Assembly (NCBI GenBank): GCA_030068145.1
Contig: JAPJBO010000735.1
Coordinates: 1-64,000 of the forward strand
DNA: 64,000 nucleotides
Direction of reading: 5' to 3'
DNA from: Diplonema papillatum
Lineage: Eukaryota > Euglenozoa > Diplonemea > Diplonemida > Diplonemidae
The translations under genes and the position numbers were made by a program. The notes below the pieces were generated by a model. The model did no database searches. It was not told the origin of the DNA and saw only the letters and a program-made list of their open reading frames with translations. Each line of letters begins with the position of its first letter. The first letter of the stretch is position 1. This document shows, one piece after another, positions 1 to 10,500 of the stretch.

Positions 1-1074
1 TATAACAAGTGATTGCTTGTTATAACAAGTGTTTGGTTGCAATTTCATAAGGAACCTGGGGTTTGCACCTACCTACGAGAGAAAATCAGTGATCTGCAAG
101 ACACAAGGCTCCACCTGGTCCAGACAAAAATATCGGGGAGTTTCGGGGAAATTCGGGGAGTTTCGGGGTATTTCCTTTGTGACGACCACTTTCCCTGCAG
201 CCGGGGAGGGGGCTACGCTATTCTGGCCCTACCTTGCGCAGAGCGGTCCCGTGTTCGGTTATGCCCCGAAGACGAAGATAGAGGCTGAGAAGGAAGGACA
301 GACTGGGAGGTACAGTTTGACACGTTTTGACACAGGTAGCTACAGGATCCGCTGCGGTAAAGAGAGCAGGAACCGTTCCACCAGAGGTCGTGCGGGTACA
401 GAGACGATGCTCGTGCTCGAGTCGCAGTTGGGGACGAACAGGCACGCCTTCAATGATGAGGTCTGGGGGATGGACGTATTTTCCACGTATGGGGAGGAAA
501 GGATCGGACGTGCTGGTGGAACGCCTTCGAAGACGGCACCTCCGGCAAGAAAGGGCAGAAGAGGGTAAATTTAGTGGGCGGCGGAGACCCAGTGCATGGA
601 GGTGGCGTGCCCAGGCCACCACCAAGGACGAGAGAGTGCGCACGAGACATCACAGCTTGAACACAAAGCGCTTCCCCAGCGTTGTACTTTGGACACCGAA
701 GGGGAAGCTCGTCTTTACCCCTTGGATCTGCTTGAACCGAGCACGGCGATCGTCAGAGAGGCCGGGCACGGTGTCCGGTGAAAACGGCTCGATTTGCCTC
801 GGCGAATTGCTCTTCCGGCTCTCCCCAAGAAGAAGACCCCTCCGCTTTCGCGACAGTCACGAGATACCAAACAAAATCGAAGGAAGGTGCTTGGTAGATC
901 TCGCTCCTGCCGGCGCTTGCGCGAAATTAGCTGAATTAAACGCCCATTTTATTGATCCAGGTAATCAGCGACCCGCTGCAAGCCCTGCTTGTGCTCTAAG
1001 ACTCAACTGGCGTCGGGGCCGCGCAAGGTTCTGAAGCCTCCAAAGCAAACCTGCCCGTTCCAATGCAAATTTAC
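1..1074. other. Upstream intergenic sequence
   Basis: No convincing gene is visible. Positions 1-31 contain a palindromic duplication built on TATAACAAGT/ACTTGTTATA. Positions 131-175 carry three or four imperfect copies of TTTCGGGGAG, a short motif that returns at 46051-46085 and 47330-47381. Open frames of 100 to 235 codons overlap in several phases and have no recognisable protein character, so I treat them as chance. Confidence 0.5.
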
Positions 1075-1076
1075 AG
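1075..1076 (+). promoter_or_regulatory. Candidate trans-splice acceptor of gene 1
   Basis: The AG in TTTACAG lies 24 bp before the ATG at 1101. Genes 2 and 3 have AGs at 4488-4489 and 19618-19619, 23 and 12 bp before their ATGs. AGs this close to three starts, with no obvious promoter elements, would fit spliced-leader addition. AG dinucleotides are common, so this is only an inference. Confidence 0.25.
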
Positions 1077-1100
1077 AACGCTACACCCTATGAACGAAAA

Positions 1101-3429
1101 ATGAAACACATTCTGCCCAGGAGTGCAGATGCGGGCTCTGTCAGCAGTGAAGATGATGCCAAGTCATTCTACGATCCATCGAACATTCAACGCCTTGGGA
1201 GCATTATCATTGATGATAGGGTGAACGTCACCCCTCCGTATGCCCCCCTCACCTTCTTTCGCCTTTTGTACCGCATTCTGCGCCAGCTCCACCTACGATG
1301 GGAGCGCGGGGTCAACAGCTTCCGCTTCGTTCTCCAGGTTCAGACCATCAGACCACCGCAGTTAGTAGTCGACGCCAGACACATTTCTTTGATGCGCATC
1401 GAACTGTAGCAAAAGGTTGACACCTAAGAACAACACAGACCGAATGTTCCTTTTGTCCGGCCGTACCATCCAGACCTCAACCACTTCGCAAGCCGAGGCA
1501 TGCACGACATTAAGTATGTACCGAATGCTACCTATCACAGCGCAACTCCGAGGTTTGGTAGTTGAAAATTCTCAAATTTAGCTCTATAGCGAGCTACCCC
1601 GCTTTTCTGGGAAGGCCATAGGTACCCCCAATCGGGACATTTCTTTCACGATTTTTTCCCAATACAGTTCAACAGGTACCAGGAAAGCCTGCTACACGGG
1701 AGCCACGAGCCTGCGGGTCAAGTGGCTACCGATTTCCCAAACTAAAGCATCAAGGCTTGGCGCAACTTGGGGCTTGGCGCTCGTGCTGAACACAAGCTCG
1801 TCGAGACGGTCAGCCGCAGGGCAGAGCGCGCGGGGTTGTGGCACCGTGCTGCCTCCGACTCAAGCTTTGCAAGCTGTGGTTGACCGTCACGTTCCTGGAC
1901 CAGGAGCGGCCTATTTCTTTTTTTCTCTTCTTCCTCTTTCACACACACATAACGTGGGCGGCGCCGAAGCTTTACCAGCTTCCACCATTTGCCCACTTAA
2001 CCATGGTTAAGAAGACGACTGAAAGCACAGACACAAAGATAGCTCAAAGCAATTGCAGAATAACACGAAAAGCCTCCAGGCAAAAACCCGTTTTCACATT
2101 TCTTCTTCCCAATAAAATTTGGGGGTTTCTGCGTAGCCAATAAATGACGGTTCGCAAAAACATACACAATCCACAGAGTCGTGCACAAGGTGAACACAGG
2201 CCGCCTCAGGTCGCTGATCCCTTCGTCACCGCTCCGAGTCGCGATCATCTCGTCGAACTCGTTGTTCATATGTGATCTATCAGGCCCAACAAAGCGACTG
2301 CTGAAGCTTTCGAAGATATCGCAGATCTTCACGCAGATGGACGGCGGATCGACGTCGACACCGGGGCTACACATACTCATCAAGGTGCCTACCGAGCACG
2401 ATTTGCTGCTGACAATTCCCCCGGATCCGCGCAATGATGACTCACGTGATTTCATCGAAACCCTCCGTGCGGTGTGGTCCGTGGACAGGTACCGCACTTT
2501 CTTCATCGTATTAGCTTCCCTGCACCACGGTCAGGAACCAGGCCGAGATCCTTAGTGCAGGCGTTATGACGCAGACTGCCAATGTTGCCCGAGCTGCGCG
2601 ATGAATGCGTCTACAACTCACCATCAGGTATAAGCGCCGAGGGGACAACTTCCAGCTCCCCCTGACTGCGGTGGCGAAAGGTAAGAAGATTGAAAACTAC
2701 GCGCAGCTGGAGGACCTCACAGAAGCGCAGGCGAAGCAGAAGTGTAAGTCATGCCTGATAAAGGATGCCGAGTTATCGGGAATTCACGACCAGCTTCTCG
2801 ATCTTACCCGCAAACACGGACAAGCCGAAGAAGAAGCGGGGAAAGTGGCGGGACTCCAGGCCGACGTAGATCGCATGCGGCACTTGACAGCTCAAGCTCA
2901 TGTCGGCCGAGATATGTACAAAGACAAGTGTAAGCAGCTAATGTTAGCAGTTGACACCGTGCATGAGGAGCTTGACGAGTGGCGAGACTTTGCTGAGGTT
3001 CTCGTAAAGCAGATCCAGCTTCTCAACGCGCCGAACGACATCCACTATTTGTGCCACCCGCGGAGAGTCGCGCAGCTTGAGTGGCGCCTGGAGCAGGCCG
3101 ACTTCTACAAGCAGGCATACCTCGACTTGAAGGCGCAAAAACCGGACCTTGACATGTCGATGGACCGCATGACTCCCCAAGACTCACCAGCCCCCAGCGA
3201 CGATTCTTTTATTCTTCCAATGGATGATGATGAACGAAATACGCTCAACCTCGATACCAGCACGGCCAGCATTCCGCAGCGCCCTAACATAGCCGATCTC
3301 ATCGGTCAGATGCAATCGTCTGCGAGCTCTCCGACCAGCAAGTCTTCGAATGGTGTCAACAGAGCCATGCGCTCCTTCGCAGACAATATGAAACAGGTCG
3401 CGAAAAATGCAAGGAAAATGGACAGCTAG
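1101..3429 (+). CDS. Gene 1: PH/TH1-like domain and coiled-coil protein (3 exons)
   Basis: Proposed exons are 1101-1220, 2190-2488 and 2628-3429, giving about 406 residues. The second intron (139 bp) is well supported: it is GT-AG and both sides agree on phase 2. The first intron (969 bp) holds dispersed repeats and its junctions are less certain, because other AGs lie at 2175-2178. Residues 32-140 look like a PH or myosin-tail (TH1) fold: GSIIIDDR, then RVAIISSNSLFICD, then KRLLKLSKISQI and a DFIETL helix. Kinetoplastid cytoskeletal proteins often carry such a domain before a coiled coil. From about residue 160 to 290 the protein is charged and helical (KHGQAEEEAGKVAGLQADVD), followed by a Ser/Pro/Asp-rich tail. 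A structural role at a membrane or the cytoskeleton is an inference. The start is the first ATG in frame with the domain. Confidence 0.65.
1675..1925 (+). repeat. Dispersed repeat R1, copy 1
   Basis: About 250 bp in intron 1 of gene 1 that match 23873-24148 in the same orientation, beginning GGTACCAGG and ending near GGAGCGGCC. The second copy has about 33 extra bases near its start. No terminal inverted repeat or coding capacity is seen. The nature of the repeat is unknown. Confidence 0.75.
2003..2103 (+). repeat. Dispersed repeat R2, copy 1 (near a splice acceptor)
   Basis: About 100 bp containing AAAAGCCTC and CCCGTTTTCACAT, also found at 23565-23662. A weaker relative at 47471-47515 lies directly before the acceptor of the exon at 47538. 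This copy ends 75 to 90 bp before exon 2 of gene 1. Confidence 0.65.
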
Positions 3430-4487
3430 TCAATGCCCGATGCCCTGTCACCGGCTTCTGAGAAGTACCTCCCCCAGGCCGTAACAGCATCACTGGGCTG
3501 ACACGGCGGGGAGGGGAAGGGAAGGCCCTCGTAGCTCAACCACCAAGGGTAGTGTTGCGAACGCACCTGAATCTGCTGACGCAGTGACGTTTCGAGCGAA
3601 TAAGAAGGTTCAAGAACGAACAAAATGTTGTCCGAGGACACACATTCTCGCCCTCTGGGTCCAACTCCTCCGTGGCGTGGTACTTCTGATCAACTGTGCC
3701 TAGGCGGTGGCCTCTTTCAGTCGCACGGGAATCTAATCTGTGGGCTTCAGTCCCATGCTGCCCCGCTTATGGTCCTTCACCGCCGACCACCTCCGCACAC
3801 ACGAGGTCCCGTCCCTGGCCCCGGCGACCGCCTGCAGTCAGGGCAAAGTTCGACTTATACGCACACGTGACACAACAAACGCATGCAAACCATACATCAA
3901 CCAATGCATACCAACTCTTCTAGCCCGCCGCCGATCGAGAGCGAGTACTCGCGCTTTCTTTCTTTCTTTTTTGTGTCTAACAAACGCAATTTGGCAAGAA
4001 CGAAAACCGATCGATGGCAACGTTACGATCCTCACTCCGTTAGATGAACAAAACAGAATTGAAGACGTACAAAGGGGGCAGTTCGTGAAAACGCCGCTGC
4101 CATCCATACGTGACGAAGCCTACACAGAAAGCAGCGCTCGCGGGTCAAGCCCAATAACCTGAGTATACCAGAATGCGAAAGGATCGACCGAGAACAACGC
4201 TTGCGGAAGCACAGTATTATGATGACAATCATGGCAAACACACCAGTATCACTGTCTGACCTTGCCACCTTCGAGCTTTGCATCACGCGACGGTGACGAA
4301 GCAGCGTCTGGAGCCAGTATACGCGGTAGAGAAGGATATATTACCGGTAGCTCCAAAAATGACCAACAATGCAGATGGCGGGGAAATCACTGCAAACGCA
4401 AGAAAACAACCAACCAACCCGTCAACCGATACACCATGTGCAAGCGCAAAATAAACCCAGGAAACGGGGCTTGATAACCGGGGGGGC
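3430..4487 (+). other. Intergenic region between genes 1 and 2
   Basis: This region presumably holds the 3' UTR of gene 1 and the spliced-off leader region of gene 2. I see no protein-like frame. A pyrimidine-rich run lies at 3953-3975. Nothing else was recognised. Confidence 0.45.
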
Positions 4488-4512
4488 AGGCGTGAAAGAA
4501 ACAAAAAGGAAG

Positions 4513-7500
4513 ATGTCGGCCGAGGACGAGCACTTGGAGGAGGAGCACGAGGAGTACGAAGAAGCCGAAGAGGAGGTGGCGGAGGAGGAGCCGCAGCACG
4601 GCGAGGAAGAGCATGCCCGCGACCGGTCCGCGCCGGAGCCGGCGCCCGTGGAAGAGGAAGAGGACCTCTCGAAGCACGAGATCGACGAGCTCCGCGCGGC
4701 GATGGAGCGGTCGGCGGCGGCCGCGCAGTACGACGACATGAAGGCGGCGTGCAAAGACCAGAAGCAGTCGATGGTCCGCTGCGCCGGCGTCCTCGCGAGC
4801 CTCGCCGGGCAGCTGAAAGCCGACGGGCGGACTGTGCAAGACCGCATCGCGCAGAAGAAGAAGGACCGCGAAGAAATCAGGACCCAGCAGGTATCCATCC
4901 CCCGCCCGATGCAAGGCGCCCCTCCCCCCGCGTTCAAGAGCGAAACCAGAGACAAAGAACACCGCGATGAAAAAAAGAATAAAGAGGAATAGTCCCTCAA
5001 GGTTCCAGACCCTACCTGCGGAGTCTTACACTCCCTGCGACCCTTTTTCCCTTTCCCCTATTTTATTTTACACTTTCTTCGACGAAGACTTGATGCTAGC
5101 ATCAAACATGCATGCGAGGCAGCGTTCTGCCTACACACTAAACTAAGTTTTCTCCCCCCACGAAAGAAACACAGTAGTGAGAAGAGAAGAGAACGAGTGT
5201 AAAAGAAGCTGGCAGTAGCACAAACTACCGGGCCAGCGGAGACCACCGCAAAAAGATCTCTACTGTTTCCTTATCCCTCAAAACCAGCACCAATAACAAC
5301 GTCCCCCCACGAAAGAAAGAAGAAAAATTGGAAAAAGGACGAAAAGGAACAAACATTGCATTCCCGCGAAGAAGACTTGATGCTAGCACCAATCGCACGA
5401 GAGGCAGTGTTCTGCCTAAAACATTAAGATTTCCACACCCCTTTCTTATTTTCGTGTTCCTTTTCTATCCAGCATCTTCTCTCTGAAAGACTTGATGCTA
5501 ACATCAATCGTGCATAGAGGCAGTGTTCCGTCCAAACATAACTAAAGACTACACTCCACGAAGCAATGTACTTGGTGTGGGTCACAAACATGGACATGGC
5601 TAGCCATAACCCATAACGAAAGCGTGCACCAATACCCGTAACCATATAGCCCTTTCTTGCTCAAAGAGAACCCATTCATCAACGGTCACACGGAGACCCT
5701 AAACCCCGGAATTTTAAGCGAACTTTAACTCTAAAACCAGTGTTTGTTCGAAAAAGGAGGACTCCTGGAGGCTAATCCTGCAGGGAATACTTGACTAAAC
5801 TCCTTGAGTTTGTGCTACCACGATTGTGGGAGTCGGGAGAACCTAACACATCGACCCCCCTTTCGAGAGAAAGGCGAAGAATAACTTTAACTCTAATAAC
5901 AGTACCTTCTTTTTCCATCTGGGTTGTCAGCTGCGACTCAAGACTCAACTACACTCCAGTCCGTAACTAATCAAGTGATATCTTGTGAAATTGTATTTTG
6001 TGAAGAGCTATTTCGCGAAGCCTAAGGAATTAATTATTTTTTCTGACGGGCGCTTCTGGGGGGTTTTTATTTGTTTTTTGCTGGAGTCTGGTGGTGGGCC
6101 CGCAGCAGCGTCACCTCCCCTAGCGAGCTCTCGGATCAAGCTGCGTCTGATGCAGCTGTTGTATGGATCGCCTACATACACTCACTGCGCTTGCCTTCAT
6201 TGCGAAGGTTACTGCTGCGGCCTTCTGGGCAGCTGTGTCAGGTCAAGTAGCGAGATCTGGGGCTGTGATGGCTGAGTGCACACCTAAGCAGGGCTGCATC
6301 ATCGTGTTGTAGCCGTGTTGTGTATAAGGTTTCGTGAGGGCCTGGTCAACCACCTCATCACTGTAGGGCACAAACCTTTCGCGACCGTGATTGGACAGTC
6401 GGGATTGCCGGGGGCGGGTCTCCATGAAGAATTGTAAAGCAAGACCTGCCCCCTGCGCCTGCTGTCCCCAGCTGCTTCGGCAGACGACACATACTACTAC
6501 TACTACTACTTTGCTGGAGTCTGGTGGTGGGCCCCCGGTCCGGCAGGCCACAGTGCGGTTGCGCGGGTGTAAAAGCCAGGTGAGAGGGAGGCAGAACAAC
6601 CACGCAGCAATCGCATATACCCCAGCTGTGCGAGTACATGTGCAGCCCGGGAACACACGGGACAGCAGCCGCGCCACGCGCCTTCGTTGCTCCCCTCGCG
6701 AGCGCGGCAAATCGATTGGCCGCTACCGGCCACCCGAGACGGCGGGGTGTCAGCAGCGGCTTCGGGCCGCGCTGCCTGGGAAAACGTACTCGTTGTGCTC
6801 GCGCTTGTAGTTCACGCACCTGGACACCACAGCGGTTTTGTTGGGGTGCTCCGCATTCCACGAAAGCACGATGCCCGCTTGAACGACACCGAGCGGTTCG
6901 GCGCGATCGGTGCTGACCTTGATATCAGCCGGGGGCTGTACACCATGCTGATCTGCTCGTCCGGGTGGAACGTCGCGAGCTCCGCGTCCACACCTGCGTG
7001 GCCAGATCGTACACCAGCACCGCGTCGTGGTTGCCCACGACGGCCCTGCCGGCGATCGGGCCGGTGCTGTTGTTTTTCATGTTGACCTGGTAGGCGGACG
7101 AGCCGACGAATGCGTCGTCTCCTTTGACCACCTCACGGATGAAGGACTGTCCCTCGTCCATGGTCCGCCAGATCGCCGCTTTGTTGTCGTCGGCGATGCC
7201 TCCAATCCGCAGCGACACATCCGTCACCGGGTGAATGTGATCAATGAGACGAGCTTTCGCGTGCACCGCGAAAACCCTAGTCAATCCAGTGTCGGTCGTG
7301 TGGAAAGTGCAAGCCTTCCCGACGGGAGAGCCTGTTCGTATATGTACTTTCGACGATCTCTTGGTCCTGCCGGACAGCTGCCAGCGCAAAGAGCGGGTTC
7401 AGGGGGTGCTTTTGGGGGTCTGTAAATCATGAACATGTGTTTTGCGAATTTCTGTTTCGTGAAAGAATTAATTATCTTTTCAAGGATTTGGCGGTCTTCA

Positions 7501-10500
7501 CTGATTAACTACAGACTGGAGTGTATTCGTATCCTTAGCTATTTTCCATCTGTTGTGTCCGCTCGTTGTTCTCAGCTATTTTCCATCTGTCTTTTGTCAA
7601 ATAGCTGCGACTCAGCTTTCGTTCGCATCCTCACATCCTCAAACCCGTTCCATCTCAGAGTGATTTGCGCTCGTCACTCGAGGCGCTTTCGGGCGATTCA
7701 GCGGTGAGGCGGGTGCAGCAGAAGAGGGACAAGCTCGAGCAGGAGATCGAGGCGTGTGCGCGCGCCCAGCAGATCGTCGACGAAGCGGTGGCCGAAGGCA
7801 AGCAGCCGTTCGACTGCAACGACGTCGGGACGCGGTACGCGCGGTTCCTCGCCACCCGTGGCGACCTGCTGGTCAAGGCGTGCGCGCAGAAGGTGCACTA
7901 CAAGTGCCTGCGGGAGTCCAAGGCGTCGACGCTGCGCGGCCGCGACCTGCCCGAAATCCAGGCCGAGATCAAGGAGACCGAGGCTGGTGCGGGAAGCTAC
8001 GCGAGCATCATCGAACGGCTGGAGATCGACGCCCGCGAGCTGTCGGCCGCCGGCTGGGGCCACGACATCGACCTGGCCGCGGCGCAGGCAGAGGTCGACG
8101 AGGCCGCGCACGAGTTCGAGCGGTGGCGCCTCGCGGTGCTCGCGGAGCAGGACTACCGCAGGGACCTCGAGAAGCGGTCCGAGAGCTTCATGCAGCAGCA
8201 GCAGTCGCTCCTCAGCTGGTGCAACACGCAGCAGCGCAACCTGAAGGAGCTCGCCAACGGCGACGACATCGTGGTATGCGTGCCTTCGGTCCTTTTTCGT
8301 AATACCGTAATTGGAATAATGTTGAACTGGGTTAAAGCTGGAACGGGTAAATGACAGACCCGGGGGGTAGTCACGTGCGTGACTGCACCAGCGGTGGCCC
8401 TGCAGCCTCCTACGACAGCGGCATCTAGGGGTCGAGCTGAGTATTGAGCACCCGAAGGCGCGGGCAAGCACCAGCGTCGTACCGGTTCAACATGAATCCA
8501 ATTACGGTAATAACAATTGATTGCAAACTCGAAAGAAAACGCCGGCAGCGTGTTTGGAAGGATTATCCTGACGATCACGTTCACTCACCAACAGGCTAAC
8601 TTCCCCCGGCACGTACAAACAAACAACGCGCCTACTCTTTCTTTTGTAACAACAGGAAAAAACCGGCCGCAGTGCGCCTGCTCCAGTGTACCGAACCACC
8701 GAAACACTCTGCACATCGCTGGTAGTCGAATTCTGAATAAACTTTGACGATTCGCTCCAAAACGGTCCCAGCACTATTTGTAAACTCGAACGTGAACACC
8801 GAACAGCGTGATTTGGGAGGAGATTGGCCCAGCGATCATGTTCGCTCGCTACAGGAGTCACGGAGACAGCCTCTGGGAGGACGCAAGGCCCTCTTCCGGA
8901 GAAGTCACAAGGACCGTCTCTGGGACAGGGCACAGGGCCCTCTTCCGGAGGAGTCACAGAGACAGCCTCTGGGAAGGACGCAAGGCCCTCTTCTGGAGAA
9001 GTCACAAGAACCGTCTCTGGGACAGGGCACAGGACCCTCTTCCGGAGGAGTCACGGAGACAGCCTCTGGGAAGGACGCAAGGCCCTCTTCCGGAGAAGCC
9101 ACATGGGCCGTCTCTAGCAAAACCAACTCATCGATCACTTACAGGAGTTCTGCTCGCGGTTGAGAGATCTGGTTTCCAGAATGGAAGGGTACATCACCGT
9201 CCTCGGCGATCTGGCAGAGGTATGCCCATCCATGGCTTTTATACGCGCTTGTCGATAGATACATGGCGCACCGTTCCAACCTTCGTCTGCCATTCGACAG
9301 GATTGGATCAATGTGGCAACAGCGAGCTCAGTTTTCTAGAACCCTGCATGCGTGTCAACTTCAGCAACAATTCATGCGTGCAACCTGCGAGCTCAATCGT
9401 CTAGAACTCACTGCGCCCGTGCACGTAGGCCATTGCGCGCAAGCCTGTCAACTTCAGCAACCCACGTATTCCAACAACGAGCTCAAGTCTCTAGAGCTCA
9501 GTGTCCCCCATTGCACGCACGCCAACTGTCAACTTCCGCAACTCCTATGTGCCAGCAACGACCTCCTGTCTCTGGAACTTCCTGCCCCCCCCCCCCCCCC
9601 CCCCCCATTACGCGCATGCCAACCGACTGTCCCCATTGCACGCGTGCCAACTTCGGACAAGTTCAGCAACATGGCTCTAGAGCTCACTGCACACCCTTGC
9701 ATGCGTGCCGACTGTAAGCTTTAGCAACCCACGCTGTGCCAACAACGAGCTCTACTCTCCAGAGCTCACTGCCCCCCCCCCCCCCCCCCCCCCGTGAATT
9801 ACTTTTTACCCCCGACACGTACTTTCCACCCCCCGAAAAACGGGGGGTAAAGAGTATAAATCCGGGGGTATAGAGTATAAATCGGGGGGTATAAATCGAT
9901 GTCGGGGGGTGGAAATTGTTGTCGGGGGGTGGAAAGTACTTTTCGGGGGGTGGAAAGTACTTTTCGGGGGGTGGAAAGTACTTTTCGGGGGGTGGAAAGT
10001 ATTTTCGGGGGGTGGAAAGTATTTTTCGGGGGGTGGAAATTTTTTGTCGGGGGGCGGAAAGTTTTTATCGGGGGGTGGAAAGTACTTATCGGGGGGTGGA
10101 AACGTTTCGTCGGGGGGTGGAAAGTACTTTTCGGGGGGTGGAAAGTACTTTTCGGGGGGTGGAAATTTTTGGTCGGGGGGTGGAAAGTACTTTCGGGGGG
10201 TGGAAAGTACTTTTCGGGATTTTCGGGCAAACCCGAAATCGCAAACCCGCATACCCGTTCCCGCAAACCCGCATACCCGTTCCCGCAAACCCGCATACCC
10301 GAACCTGCAAACCCGCAAACCCAAACCCGCATACCCGCAAACCCGCATACCCGAACCCGCATACCCGTTCTCGCAAACCCGCATACCCGTTCCCGCATAC
10401 CCGAACCTGCAAACCCGCAAACCCAAACCCGCATACCCAAACCCGCATACCCGCGTACCCAAACCCGCAAACCCGCATACCCGAACCCGCATACCCGTTC

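Noticed and set aside
327-1034. A 235-codon + strand frame upstream of gene 1
   Set aside because: Arg-rich composition in all frames, no domain, and no splice link to gene 1.
4387-5000. Two - strand frames of 190 codons opposite exon 1 of gene 2
   Set aside because: They mirror the GC-rich acidic coding sequence; the + strand frame has a start, a splice donor and in-phase continuation.
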